A DNA stretch of 64,000 nucleotides from an uncultured Armatimonadota bacterium (GTDB taxonomy: Bacteria > Armatimonadota > Fimbriimonadia > Fimbriimonadales > Fimbriimonadaceae). Position 1 is the first letter of the stretch. Each line of letters begins with the position of its first letter. Both the position numbers and the translations under genes were made by a program. Location: the NCBI GenBank assembly GCA_903899015.1, contig CAIUHP010000028.1, positions 62,001 to 126,000 on the forward strand. The letters are read 5' to 3'. The notes under the pieces are model-generated. The model was not told where the DNA came from and did no database searches. It saw only the letters and a program-made list of their open reading frames with translations. Shown piece after piece: positions 25,415 through 34,733 of the stretch.

Positions 25415-27256
25415 GTGCGATCGTTTCGCCGCACCCTCGGTTTTTTACGCCCCTATCGGGGACGTGTTTTGCTTGCGGTGGTGATGACGCTGTTCGTCAC
25501 CGTCCTACAGATTTTGCCGCCTCGACTTTACCAAGTAGCGATTGATAACGCTATTCGGCCCTCGTTAGTGGCGCAGCGAGAGCTTAAGTCGATCTCGGCA
25601 CAAAAACCGACTCCTTCGCTTCAGCAACGACAAAAGATACTTCAAGAGCAGGTCGACAAAACGTCGCCTCAGATTCTGCTGATAGCGTCGGTGGCATTGG
25701 TCTTGGTGGTTGGGTTACGCAATCTTTTCAGTTACGCCAACTCTTACACCGTGACCTGGATTGGGCACCGATTTGTGTTTGATTTGCGCTTTGCGACCTG
25801 GCGCCACCTTCAGCGGTTGAGTCTTGCGTTTCACAACCAAACTCAGACCGGCAAGATCATGGCCCGAGTTACGGCGGATATTGAGTTGATCCAAGGCCTG
25901 ATCCAGGGCCAACTCGTGACTTTTATCAGCGATATCGTGACACTCGTTACGGTTCTCGCGATGCTGTTCTTCCTGGAATGGCGCTTGGCATTGATCATTC
26001 TGGTGCTGACTCCCTTCTATGTCGTGAGCTACCTCTTCTTCCTGAAGAAGATCCGCGATACGAGTAACGAGCAACGTCGGCTTTATGATGAGATGCTTGG
26101 AACTCTGGCAGAGAAAATCGCGGGAATCGCAGTGGTAAAGGCATTCGTCCGAGAAGATCACGAACGACTCACCTTTATGGATAAGGTGCGGGCCAAGTTC
26201 GCGGTTGATATGAGTCAGGTTCACCTCAACCGTCGTCTTGGACTCGTTTCTGCAATCGTAAGTGCGCTTGGAACGGGATCGATTTATGCTTGCGGAGGCT
26301 ATCTGGTCCAGCATGACCAGATGACGACCGGAAAACTGGTCGCGATGACGTTCTACATTGGGTTTGTTTTTAACCCAGCGGTTCGCGTGGCTGACTTCAA
26401 TACCGCCATGCAGTGGGCGGTCTCCGCGATGGATCGGGTTTTTCAGACCCTGGACACGCGACCGGATATTGAGGACAAGGCTAACGCATTGCCTTTGCCA
26501 GAATTGAAAGGGCAAGTGCTGTTTGATAACGTTACGTTCGGCTATATGGATGGCCAGCCGATCATCAACGAGGTCAACCTGAACGTTCGAGCGGGCGAGG
26601 TTATTGCCCTCGTTGGTCACAGTGGAGCGGGGAAGACCACTCTCATGAACCTGTTGATGCGGTTCTATGACCCTACCAAAGGTCACGTTAAGGTAGACGG
26701 ATATGACCTGGAAGATGTGCGCCTCGAAACTCTCCGTCGCCAAGTGAGCATGGTTGCGCAAGAAAACGTTTTGTTCAGCGTGACCTTGATGGAGAACATC
26801 AAGTACGGCAATCGGGAAGCAACGGACGAGCAGGCGATTGCTTCTTCCAAGGCGGCCGATCTTCACGAATTTGTCATGGGGCTGCCCGACGGTTATCAGA
26901 CGATGATTGGTGAAGATGGAATCAAGCTTAGCGGTGGACAAAAGCAGCGACTTGCTCTTGCCCGTGCTCTTGTCACGGATCCAAAGATTCTCATTCTGGA
27001 TGACGTTACGAGTGCTTTGGACGGTGAAACCGAAGCGCGCGTGCAAGATGCTCTCAACGAAGTGATGAAAGGTCGAACGACTTTCATCATCGCCCACCGG
27101 CTCTCGTCGGTCGTTCATGCTGATCGCATCGTAGTCCTAGAAGCCGGCCGAATCGCCGACATCGGCACCCACGAAGAACTCTCCGTCCGAGAAGGCATCT
27201 ACAAAGACCTCTACGAAGAGCAGTTCCGAAGCGCGCTACAGCCTCAAACCGTGTAG
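25415..27256 (+). CDS. ABC exporter, fused permease-ATPase (MsbA/LmrA type)
   Basis: A 613-residue half-transporter that probably works as a homodimer. Six membrane helices lie in about residues 15-320, with an unusually long (~50-residue) Lys/Gln-rich outer loop between helices 1 and 2. The coupling sequence EKIAGIAVVKAFVRED follows the usual pattern. The ATPase has Walker A GHSGAGKTT (401-409), signature LSGGQKQRLALARAL, Walker B ILILDDVTSALD and the switch HRLSS. Export of lipid or a small molecule is likely; substrate unknown. The start is the GTG at 25415 with TATTGT 5 bases before and no ribosome site. Divergent from the metH-like gene. Confidence 0.93.
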   Translation: MRSFRRTLGFLRPYRGRVLLAVVMTLFVTVLQILPPRLYQVAIDNAIRPSLVAQRELKSISAQKPTPSLQQRQKILQEQVDKTSPQILLIASVALVLVVGLRNLFSYANSYTVTWIGHRFVFDLRFATWRHLQRLSLAFHNQTQTGKIMARVTADIELIQGLIQGQLVTFISDIVTLVTVLAMLFFLEWRLALIILVLTPFYVVSYLFFLKKIRDTSNEQRRLYDEMLGTLAEKIAGIAVVKAFVREDHERLTFMDKVRAKFAVDMSQVHLNRRLGLVSAIVSALGTGSIYACGGYLVQHDQMTTGKLVAMTFYIGFVFNPAVRVADFNTAMQWAVSAMDRVFQTLDTRPDIEDKANALPLPELKGQVLFDNVTFGYMDGQPIINEVNLNVRAGEVIALVGHSGAGKTTLMNLLMRFYDPTKGHVKVDGYDLEDVRLETLRRQVSMVAQENVLFSVTLMENIKYGNREATDEQAIASSKAADLHEFVMGLPDGYQTMIGEDGIKLSGGQKQRLALARALVTDPKILILDDVTSALDGETEARVQDALNEVMKGRTTFIIAHRLSSVVHADRIVVLEAGRIADIGTHEELSVREGIYKDLYEEQFRSALQPQTV

Positions 27257-27400
27257 CATCGCTCCGAGGAGAATTTAGGGCTGCGCGGAGTTGTGGGGTA
27301 ATGGAGTGATGGGCTGGGAGGAGACCCGGATTGTTGGATTAATTCGTCCGAAATACGGACCGCGGCCGATGGTCACCTCTAACCTTTTACAAGAGCGCTC

Positions 27401-27676
27401 GTAGCCGGAGGTGGTTCGTGCCTCCGAAGCCCGCTTGCAAGCATAACCCAACCCATTTCGAAGCAAATCGCTCCCGGGGATCTGTAGACCGGGGACTGGT
27501 TCGTGCCCCGGTTTCGCTTCCAACACCCGAATCTTCGTAGGTTGGCATCAACCTCTCCAAGCAAAACCGCGGCACGAACCAGTCCGCGGTCTACAGCTGC
27601 TTGGGACTCAGTTACCTCAACAACCTGCTCGCGCGACTCCAAATCGTAGGCGGAGGCACGAACCACCTCCGGCTAC
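27401..27676. repeat. Nested set of four REP-like palindromes
   Basis: Two pairs of inverted hairpin units, one inside the other. The outer pair is a perfect 26-bp inverted repeat (27401-27426 with 27651-27676). The inner pair (27482-27514 with 27564-27596) matches over 33 bp except for two compensating changes that convert a GGGG/CCCC stem into GCGG/CCGC. Every unit is itself a hairpin whose loop contains GGTTCGTG. The inner pair plus its ~50-bp spacer recurs at 7657-7767. Confidence 0.85.
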
Positions 27677-27763
27677 GGTGACTCCCGTAAACGAAATAAG
27701 GAGACCATCGATACGGTTTCGTATTTCGGAACGAAAACTCAATCCTCACTCAAAAAACCATTT

Positions 27764-27897
27764 CCCATAATTTGCCCACGATTTATGCGTGAAATGACGC
27801 GAAAATAGGTAGAAACTCATCTACTTTACGCTAGAAATTCGGTAGAAAATCCCAAGATTTGCCTATGTTTGACCCAAAATTCACCCAAATTCGCCCA
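27764..27897. promoter_or_regulatory. Candidate MraZ operator (11-bp-spaced CCCA/TGGG)
   Basis: CCCA occurs at 27764, 27775, 27851, 27873, 27884 and 27894, mostly 11 or 10 bases apart (22 once, with a degenerate CCTA at the skipped site, 27862). On the other strand each reads TGGG. MraZ is known to bind TGGG-type direct repeats spaced about one helical turn before its own gene. The array ends 10 bases before a TACAAT box, so binding would block the promoter. Confidence 0.6.
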
Positions 27898-27906
27898 GTA
27901 TTGTCC

Positions 27907-27912
27907 TACAAT
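27907..27912 (+). promoter_or_regulatory. -10-like TACAAT box before mraZ
   Basis: TACAAT lies 143 bases before the mraZ start, immediately after the CCCA array. No good -35 hexamer is found 16-18 bases upstream, where the array lies. Confidence 0.45.
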
Positions 27913-28055
27913 AAATCCACGAACGAAGCCTGGAGCCACGGACGGCAAAGGGAATCTTCGTATTGGGGCGGAACCGAAAAGGTTCAGTGGAAGGGAGCAT
28001 GAATGGACGCTGCGACCTTCCACATATCTCCCAAATCTCGTAAAGGATCAGGAAG

Positions 28056-28538
28056 ATGCCCGAGGCAGAAGGTACCCATACGGAACTCAAGCCGCTAGTT
28101 GGTACTGACGAGGCGACCATCGATAACAGGGGTCGAATCCTTCTTGGTAAGAAGAAACGAGAGCGCTTAGGAGATTCGTTCGCGATGACCATCGGAGAGG
28201 TTGGTTGCATCTGCGCCTATCCGGAAGCGAGTTGGCGAGACCGTATTGCCGAGATTAACAGCTACCCGCCTAATAATCAAGGTCGCCAGAAATACTCTCG
28301 CTTTCTGCTAGGCGATTCGGATGACGAATTGAGCTGCGATCCGCAGGGAAGAGTTGTCATCCCTCGCAAACTGCAAGAGATTGGGAAGTTGAAGGAAAAG
28401 GTTCTCCTAGTGGGTTGCGGAGATCGTCTTGAGATTTGGGATCCGATTGAGTACGACTTGTACTTGGCCGATCCAGATGAATACGGCAAGGATCGAAGAA
28501 TCTCAATGAATGCCGCATATCAAGAAATGAAGAATTGA
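28056..28538 (+). CDS. mraZ: MraZ transcriptional regulator
   Basis: A 160-residue MraZ, first gene of the dcw cluster. It contains two AbrB-like half-domains: DNRGRILLGKKKRERLGD (about 27-44) and DPQGRVVIPRKLQEIGKL (about 95-112), the second closing with GDRLEIWDP. A ~15-residue N-terminal and a ~20-residue C-terminal tail make it slightly longer than E. coli MraZ (152). It forms ring-shaped oligomers and represses its own operon in other bacteria. The ATG at 28056 has AGGATCAGGAAG directly upstream. rsmH begins 84 bases after its stop. Confidence 0.95.
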   Translation: MPEAEGTHTELKPLVGTDEATIDNRGRILLGKKKRERLGDSFAMTIGEVGCICAYPEASWRDRIAEINSYPPNNQGRQKYSRFLLGDSDDELSCDPQGRVVIPRKLQEIGKLKEKVLLVGCGDRLEIWDPIEYDLYLADPDEYGKDRRISMNAAYQEMKN

Positions 28539-28622
28539 GGTTTGAGCAAAAAGGGAAGCGTGTTTGTGGAAAGACTATCGCAACGCACACCTGCTCGATT
28601 TGTCGGTTTAAGGAAAACGTTC

Positions 28623-29540
28623 ATGTCGGAAGGTCACGAAATCACCCAAGCTCGACACGATCCAGTAATGGTTCGAGAGGTGCTTGATGTGCTTGATTTA
28701 AAGCCGGGAAACACTGTTGTAGACGGGACTTTAGGGCTTTCAGGCCATGCCCGCATTTTTGCTGACGCGATTCGCCCTGGTGGAACGTTGTTAGGTATCG
28801 ATTGGGACGAAAAAATGTTGGAAATTGGAAGGCAAAGGATGTCAGAAGTATCTGGCATCAATACGCATTTCGTTCATAGCAATTATCGTCACATCGCTAG
28901 TATTGTTCGGTCTAGAGGGCTTGTGCCTAATGGAATACTTCTCGACTTTGGGCTCAACAGTGCACAGATCGACGACCCCGAGAGGGGGATCGCATTTTCG
29001 AAAGATGGACCTTTAGATATGCGAATGGATCGAAGCAAAGGCGAGCCTGCATCTGCCCTGTTGAATCGGCTTAGTCCGAACGAGATCGAGAACATCCTTT
29101 TCGAGTTCGGCGACGAAAGATGGAGCAAAGCGATTGCGAAAAAGATTGTCGAGCGACGCAAAGAAAACCCGTTGCGGACCACTAAAGATTTAGTAGATGC
29201 TGTTTTTGCGGCAATTCCGGCTGGAGCTCGAGATAAACGGATTCATCCCGCCACAAGAACGTTTCAAGCGGTTAGGATCGCGGTGAATGCGGAATTAGAA
29301 GGAATTGATGAAACGCTTGTTGACGCTGCAAACTGTTTAGCTGCAGGTGGGACCTTAGCCGTCCTCAGCTATCACTCAGGCGAAGATCGACAAGCAAAGC
29401 GAGCGTTTAAGGAGCTGACGGCGACTTCTGAATTTCAGGACCTGTTTAAGAAGCCAAAACAGCCCAGCGCAGAGGAGATTTTGAGAAACCCTAGGAGCAG
29501 AAGTGCAAAACTTCGTGCAATAAGGAGAATTCTCACTTAG
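28623..29540 (+). CDS. rsmH: 16S rRNA m4C1402 methyltransferase RsmH
   Basis: A 305-residue AdoMet methyltransferase that N4-methylates C1402 of 16S rRNA. Seen are HDPVMVREVLDVL at the N-terminus, VVDGTLGLSGHA (AdoMet loop), NGILLDFGLNSAQIDDPERG, RMDRS and the closing NPRSRSAKLRAIRR. The ATG at 28623 is selected because AAGGA lies 8 bases before it and the product length is typical (~310). A TTG at 28542 would add 27 residues not seen in the family. Confidence 0.95.
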   Translation: MSEGHEITQARHDPVMVREVLDVLDLKPGNTVVDGTLGLSGHARIFADAIRPGGTLLGIDWDEKMLEIGRQRMSEVSGINTHFVHSNYRHIASIVRSRGLVPNGILLDFGLNSAQIDDPERGIAFSKDGPLDMRMDRSKGEPASALLNRLSPNEIENILFEFGDERWSKAIAKKIVERRKENPLRTTKDLVDAVFAAIPAGARDKRIHPATRTFQAVRIAVNAELEGIDETLVDAANCLAAGGTLAVLSYHSGEDRQAKRAFKELTATSEFQDLFKKPKQPSAEEILRNPRSRSAKLRAIRRILT

Positions 29541-29595
29541 AATGTAATTGAGGTGTGGGTTATGGAAGACCCACGATGCCTTTTGGAGCTTACGG

Positions 29596-30057
29596 ATGAG
29601 CGTTGTAATAGATAGACCAGTTGTCAAAGATAGAGTTCCGGTACAAGATGTTCCGGTTGTCTTAAGTCCCCGAACCCCGGTTGAGCCGGCCCGTAGACGT
29701 GAAGTCGATGTGCCTGTCTTTACGCCGTCGCCTTCGCGGGTAAGGAAAGATGTTGGCCGCAAAGTTGGTCAATATATTCTTGGCAAGGTTATGCTCTTTA
29801 GCCTCTTCTTTGTTCTCACCTATGTTGCAAGCACGCTTCTTGGGCAGTACTTGGTCGAGCAAAGTCGCACCCAGAGCAAGGAAGCCTTGACTCGATCAAA
29901 GGTCGCGGTTCAGGCCGAAAAAGCTATTGAGAGACGCCTAGACGTCTTGCGAAGCGCTACCTCAATCGAAGATTGGGCGCTTTCTCATGGTTTTCGTCCA
30001 GCAGATGGGCTCGGTCAAACGTCTAAGGTTCAGGACCTTGCCGCAACCACTAAATAA
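29596..30057 (+). CDS. ftsL: FtsL-like division protein
   Basis: A 153-residue bitopic protein in the ftsL position between rsmH and ftsI. Layout: a ~65-residue basic, Pro-rich cytoplasmic tail, one membrane helix (about 72-93, KVMLFSLFFVLTYVASTLLG), a coiled coil (about 95-125) and the FtsL-like end SIEDWALSHGFRPADG. FtsL sequences are poorly conserved, so the call rests on position and topology. In other bacteria it joins FtsB and FtsQ to activate FtsWI. The ATG at 29596 has GGAG nine bases upstream. It overlaps the longest ftsI frame. Confidence 0.75.
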   Translation: MSVVIDRPVVKDRVPVQDVPVVLSPRTPVEPARRREVDVPVFTPSPSRVRKDVGRKVGQYILGKVMLFSLFFVLTYVASTLLGQYLVEQSRTQSKEALTRSKVAVQAEKAIERRLDVLRSATSIEDWALSHGFRPADGLGQTSKVQDLAATTK

Positions 30058-31897
30058 TTCATTACGATTCAGAACTGCAGCCTTCGGAATGGGAGGGCTG
30101 TTTCTGCTGACTGCTTACAGTCAAGTCAAGCTCCAAACATGGGAGAAGAAATCGACCCTCAAGTCCGCCCGTGACTCAAATCGCTACGATTTAACTTACC
30201 GAGACCCGGCCAGGCGCGGGGGCATCTTCTCTTCCGACGGAAAGCCACTCGCTCAAGATGACGAGTCTTATGCTCTGACGATCAATTTCGACAAGATCCC
30301 TCACTCAGATGCGTACTTTATGGAACTCTCGGAGGCAACGGGCCTTCCAGCAAGTGACTTTGCTGCCTTAGCGGAGACTCCAAAGGAAAGCAAGACCTGG
30401 CTGGATCCGGTGGCGGGTAGTCGCTATAAGGCCGTGATGGCGCTCAAAAAACGTTGGCGTGCAGATGGACTTTCGCTGAAGTTGACGGGTGAGAGAACTT
30501 ATCCACTCGGTGATGCCGCGTCATGCATGGTTGGGGTCATCCGCGAATATAAAGAACGCGATTTAGACCCTAAGCTTGTCACAACCATGGACAAGGTCCT
30601 TGGCGTAGATGCCTCAAGCTTTATTCAACTATTGGTGAATAATCGGGACGGAAGGGTCTACACCGGGCTGGAAAGAAGCATGAACAAGAATCTTTCCGGG
30701 ACCGATGGTGTGAAAGTAGGTCTTACCGATCGAAACGGTGCCTTCTTGCCTATGCGCATGGAAGAAGGAAGCATTCCAAAGTCAGACGGGAAAGACGTCG
30801 TACTAACCATTGACAGTGACCTTCAGACCTTTGCGACGGAGTCGCTACGGAAAGCGGTTGAAGTTAACAAGGCGGAAAACGGGGTTGCACTTGTAATGAA
30901 TCCCAAGACCGGTGAATTGTTAGCAATGGCTAACTGGCCGTCGTTCGACCCGAACGCAAATGCCGGTAAACAGGGTAAATTTGGATTCAATCCTGCTTAC
31001 ATGGCCCAGCTTGAGCCGGGATCAACGTTTAAAATTCTCACCTTGGCGAAAGGGCTGGATGTTGGCAAAGTCAACATGAATGACTCGATCAATTGTGAAG
31101 GTGAATGGCATCCCACGCCAAAATCCCGCATACGTTGCGACAGTCACCATGGAAATCGAGCTCATGGAACCGTCACCGCGGAACGAGCGATCGCTAAGAG
31201 CTGTAACGTCTCAGCTGCGATCTGGGCAACTCGAGTTGGTCGCGATGATTTTCTTGATTACATTCGAAAATTAGGGATCACGAAGCGCAGTAAATTGCAG
31301 ATTCCCGGCGAACTCCATGGCGGGTTGGACTATGATGATCCGGCTCACCAGTTACAGCTTGCTAACTTCGGATTCGGCCAGGCGATTACTTGTACTCCGG
31401 TTGGTCTCATTGGTGCATTCGGAATGTTGGGGAACAACGGGATACGTGTCGAACCACGCATTCTGAGTCGCATTGGCAACGAGATACAAAAAACAGAACC
31501 TGGAACCCCGATCGTTAAGCCGGAGACCGCTCAGAAAGTCATGGACTGTATGACGGCAGTTATCGAGTCTGACGAAGGGACCGGTGCCAAACTTCGAATT
31601 CCCGGATACAAACTTGCAGGTAAGACGGGAACGGCTGAAAAGGTAGGGAAAGGCGAGAAAGGATACGTGTCCAATTTTGTGGGGTTTGTACCTGCCAAAG
31701 ACCCAAAGGCTGTTATCCTCGTGATGATCAACCACCCTCAAAATGGTGCCTACTACGGCGCCGCGGTTGCGGGTCCAGTTTTTCAACAGATTGCGAAGGC
31801 GGTTATTCGGCACTATTCGATTCCACCCACCGAGCCTATCGTTGCTCCCTCCAAAGCATCTAAGTCGACAAAACAAATGGCGGAGCTCATCGACTAA
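29987..31897 (+). CDS. ftsI: Penicillin-binding protein FtsI (septal transpeptidase)
   Basis: A class B penicillin-binding protein of up to 636 residues. It has one N-terminal membrane helix (AAFGMGGLFLLTAYS), the PBP dimer/pedestal domain (RDPARRGGIFSSDGKPLAQD), and a transpeptidase domain with SxxK in EPGSTFKILTLAKG (catalytic Ser), SCN in AKSCNVSAA and KTGTA in LAGKTGTAEK. All three active-site motifs are intact; there is no PASTA domain. It crosslinks septal peptidoglycan with FtsW. The start is uncertain: ATG 29987, ATG 30005 or TTG 30038 all lie inside the ftsL-like gene and none has a good ribosome site. The stop overlaps murE as TAATG. Confidence 0.95.
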   Translation: MVFVQQMGSVKRLRFRTLPQPLNNSLRFRTAAFGMGGLFLLTAYSQVKLQTWEKKSTLKSARDSNRYDLTYRDPARRGGIFSSDGKPLAQDDESYALTINFDKIPHSDAYFMELSEATGLPASDFAALAETPKESKTWLDPVAGSRYKAVMALKKRWRADGLSLKLTGERTYPLGDAASCMVGVIREYKERDLDPKLVTTMDKVLGVDASSFIQLLVNNRDGRVYTGLERSMNKNLSGTDGVKVGLTDRNGAFLPMRMEEGSIPKSDGKDVVLTIDSDLQTFATESLRKAVEVNKAENGVALVMNPKTGELLAMANWPSFDPNANAGKQGKFGFNPAYMAQLEPGSTFKILTLAKGLDVGKVNMNDSINCEGEWHPTPKSRIRCDSHHGNRAHGTVTAERAIAKSCNVSAAIWATRVGRDDFLDYIRKLGITKRSKLQIPGELHGGLDYDDPAHQLQLANFGFGQAITCTPVGLIGAFGMLGNNGIRVEPRILSRIGNEIQKTEPGTPIVKPETAQKVMDCMTAVIESDEGTGAKLRIPGYKLAGKTGTAEKVGKGEKGYVSNFVGFVPAKDPKAVILVMINHPQNGAYYGAAVAGPVFQQIAKAVIRHYSIPPTEPIVAPSKASKSTKQMAELID

Positions 31898-33375
31898 TGC
31901 TGCTCTCCCAATTACTTTCTCTCGCTCACGTCAATCCAGTCGGCGTTTCGGGAGATACAGAAATTTCGAGCATTACGATGGATTCGAGGCAGGCTAGGCC
32001 TGGCTCGCTCTTTGTTTGTATGCCGAGCAAAAGTACAAACAGTCAATCATTTATCCCCTCGGCGGTTGCTAATGGGGCGGTCGCAACGGTTGTTTTCTCG
32101 GTTGAAGGCGTCCAGCAATCTCAGGCATCGGGCGTCGCAAGCGTGCATATTGCCGATGTTGGACTGGATTACAACGAAGCACTGTGGCGGATATGCGAAA
32201 CCTTCTTTCAGCATCCGACTCGGCAGATGCAGGTGATTGGGGTCACGGGAACAAATGGCAAGACGACCACTGCATGGCTCATTCGAGACATGCTTGCCGC
32301 TTTGGGAGTTTCGTCTGGATACCTGGGAACTCTAGGGATCCAAATGCCGGGGGAGGAACGTGAACTTAACAATACGACTCCGTTCGCGGTCGAACTCTAC
32401 AACTTGCTCGATGAGTTGAATCAACGGAAAGTTGATGCTCTTGCGGTTGAGATTAGTAGCCACGCGCTCTCGGAGCGCCGAGCCGATGGTATCGAATTTA
32501 ATGCCGCAGTATTTACGAATTTGACGCAAGACCATCTGGATTTTCACGGATCGATGGAGTCTTATGCGGCATCCAAGCACCGCTTGTTTACCGAGTTGCC
32601 AAAACAAACTGACAAGCGGTTTGTGGCTGCCTTCAACGTAGATGATCCCGTCGGTGCGAGATGGGCGCTTGAGCAAAATGGACCCACGGTGACCTACGGT
32701 CGTGGCCGGGAAGCCGATCTAGTTGGTAATCCCCTTTCCGTGCAAGTTGATCGGATTAAATTGAGGTTGGAATATCGCCAAGATGTCGAAGTTGAAATCC
32801 CCTTAGGAGGAAACTTCAATGTATCAAATTGTCTTAGTGCTGCAGCGGGATTGCTGGCCCTGGGTCACGATTTGGGCACAATTGCAAGCGTCCTTCCAAA
32901 GGTTCGACCGGTGCCTGGCCGATTTGAGGCGGTCCCGAACAACAAGGGAATTGGCATCATTGTTGACTACGCACACACTCCGGACGCCCTTGAAAAACTC
33001 CTCGATTCGGTGCGGGAGCTTCAGCCCAATCGCATCATTTCCGTCTTCGGATGCGGTGGTGATCGAGACCGAACCAAGCGGCCCAAGATGGCTTTTTCTG
33101 CAAGTATGCGATCGGATATTACGGTCGTAACGAGCGACAACCCGAGAACCGAGGATCCCATTGCGATCTTGGAAGAAGTTAAGTCCGGAATTGTCGCCGG
33201 CAGGGAGTCGATTGCAATTGCGGATCGACAAGAAGCAGTAGCTCATGCGGTGAGGCTTGCCCAACCGGGAGATGTCGTGGTTATTGCAGGTAAGGGACAC
33301 GAGAATTACCAGATTATTGGTCGAACAAAACATCCGATGGACGATCGAGAATTAGCGCGCGAGGCACTTGCTTGA
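31897..33375 (+). CDS. murE: UDP-MurNAc-tripeptide ligase MurE, meso-DAP type
   Basis: A 492-residue Mur ligase adding the third stem-peptide residue in the cytoplasm. The ATP loop is GVTGTNGKTTTAWL. The specificity motif is DNPRTEDP, the DNPR form typical of meso-diaminopimelate-adding enzymes, so the peptidoglycan is predicted to be DAP-type. Other marks: TPFAVELYNLLDEL, VEISSHALSERR and VDYAHTPDALEKLL. The ATG overlaps the ftsI stop by one base, and the gene ends in a TTGA overlap with murF. Confidence 0.96.
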   Translation: MLLSQLLSLAHVNPVGVSGDTEISSITMDSRQARPGSLFVCMPSKSTNSQSFIPSAVANGAVATVVFSVEGVQQSQASGVASVHIADVGLDYNEALWRICETFFQHPTRQMQVIGVTGTNGKTTTAWLIRDMLAALGVSSGYLGTLGIQMPGEERELNNTTPFAVELYNLLDELNQRKVDALAVEISSHALSERRADGIEFNAAVFTNLTQDHLDFHGSMESYAASKHRLFTELPKQTDKRFVAAFNVDDPVGARWALEQNGPTVTYGRGREADLVGNPLSVQVDRIKLRLEYRQDVEVEIPLGGNFNVSNCLSAAAGLLALGHDLGTIASVLPKVRPVPGRFEAVPNNKGIGIIVDYAHTPDALEKLLDSVRELQPNRIISVFGCGGDRDRTKRPKMAFSASMRSDITVVTSDNPRTEDPIAILEEVKSGIVAGRESIAIADRQEAVAHAVRLAQPGDVVVIAGKGHENYQIIGRTKHPMDDRELAREALA

Positions 33376-34733
33376 GACCTACGCCGGTCCAAGTGTTTGC
33401 TGAATGGGTGGAAGGAGAAGCAGTCGGGTTCGCTCCTGAAGCGGTTATTTCCGATTTTGCCCTCGACAGTAACTCTGTAAAGCCAGGAGACTTATTTCTC
33501 GCCATTCGCGGAGAACGTGTCGACGGTCATTCCTTTATTCCGAGCGTCTTAGCATCCGGTGCAGTCGGATCACTCGTAGAAAGGGCCTCTCCGGAGCCGT
33601 ACATTCTCGTTCCAAACTTGGTGGATGCACTGGCTAAATTAGCTAGCCACTTTCGGTCGAATTTTAGGGGACCCGTCATTGGAATAACCGGAAGTGCCGG
33701 GAAGACCACCACAAAGGAATTTATTGGCAGTGCGATCCGATCTCTAGGGCCGATATTGATTACTATGGGAAATCGAAACACGGAGTACACCGTGCCTCTG
33801 CTGTGGGCTGATCTCGATCCTGGACATCAAGCGGCGGTGGTCGAGATGTCGATGCGCGGATTTGGCCAAATTCGACATCTTGCAGAGTTCTCAAAGCCAA
33901 CGGTTGCGGTTGTTACGAACATCGGCTATGCCCATATGCTCCAGGTAGGGTCTCGACAGGGGATAGCAGACGCAAAAGGTGAGTTGCTCGAACAACTGAC
34001 AAAGGACGGAATTGCGATTCTTTGGCACGAAGACGACTATCTTGAGTCATTAAAATCCAAGACCGATGCACGAATCCTGACTTTTGGAGCCCTTGAGGGC
34101 GCGGATTGCCGATTTACGGAATACCATCCGCTTAGTTGGAATACCGCAAAAGTGGCCGGAGACTGCTTGGGGCATCGTTGGGAGGCTGAAATCCCAGCCG
34201 TAGGAAGGCACATCGCTCTCAACGCAGCCGCGGCGATCTCAACCGCTTTTGCATTAGGAATTGATCCTGGTTTGGCAGCGAAGGAACTCGTTCACACGCA
34301 ACTACCTCCCATGAGGATGGAGATCGTTGAGTTTCAAGGCGGGCATGTCCTTCTCGACACCTACAACGCCAGTCCGCCGAGCATGATTGCAGCGATCGAA
34401 ACGTTAAGCGAACTTCCCGTGCAAGGCCATCGCCTCGCGGTCATCGGTGAAATGAAAGAACTCGGCGAGTTCACCGATGCCGCTCACGAGTCCGTAGGCA
34501 AATCACTTGCCGCGTCTCAAATTGAACAAGTCATGTTTTACGGCTCAGCGACAGAAATTTCTTTGGCTTCTGCTCTGCGCTCCGGCATGCGGAAGGAATC
34601 GTTATCAATGGCAACGTCCATTGACGATGTAAAGCAGTTTTTAAGCCAGGTGGAGCCTGGCGATGCCGTTTTGATAAAAGGGAGTCGATCCTTGGAGTTA
34701 GAGCGGGCTTTGGACCTTGGAGGCACTCATTGA
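33372..34733 (+). CDS. murF: D-Ala-D-Ala-adding ligase MurF
   Basis: A 453-residue Mur ligase attaching D-Ala-D-Ala to the UDP-MurNAc-tripeptide. The ATP loop is GITGSAGKTTTKEFI, with LLITMGNRNTEYTVPL-type substrate region (here ILITMGNRNTEY), VVEMSMRGFGQI, VTNIGYAHM and the C-terminal LLDTYNASPPSMIAAI and KGSRSLELE. The TTG start at 33372 shares TTGA with the murE stop. It relies on Ddl activity, which is fused to MurC further down. Confidence 0.96.
   Translation: MRPTPVQVFAEWVEGEAVGFAPEAVISDFALDSNSVKPGDLFLAIRGERVDGHSFIPSVLASGAVGSLVERASPEPYILVPNLVDALAKLASHFRSNFRGPVIGITGSAGKTTTKEFIGSAIRSLGPILITMGNRNTEYTVPLLWADLDPGHQAAVVEMSMRGFGQIRHLAEFSKPTVAVVTNIGYAHMLQVGSRQGIADAKGELLEQLTKDGIAILWHEDDYLESLKSKTDARILTFGALEGADCRFTEYHPLSWNTAKVAGDCLGHRWEAEIPAVGRHIALNAAAAISTAFALGIDPGLAAKELVHTQLPPMRMEIVEFQGGHVLLDTYNASPPSMIAAIETLSELPVQGHRLAVIGEMKELGEFTDAAHESVGKSLAASQIEQVMFYGSATEISLASALRSGMRKESLSMATSIDDVKQFLSQVEPGDAVLIKGSRSLELERALDLGGTH

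Larger units (their letters stand above)
27257..28055. other. 800-bp gene-free gap before the dcw cluster
   Basis: The gap holds the nested palindromes at 27401-27676, the CCCA arrays near 27764 and 27851, and a -10-like box at 27907. The remaining parts (27257-27400 and 27913-28055) show no gene; one small stem (GTCCG-AAATA-CGGAC) near 27340-27360 is the only other structure seen. Confidence 0.6.

Noticed and set aside
27401-27676. CRISPR-like array
   Set aside because: Units are inverted palindromes of unequal spacing, not direct repeats with regular spacers, and no cas genes are near.
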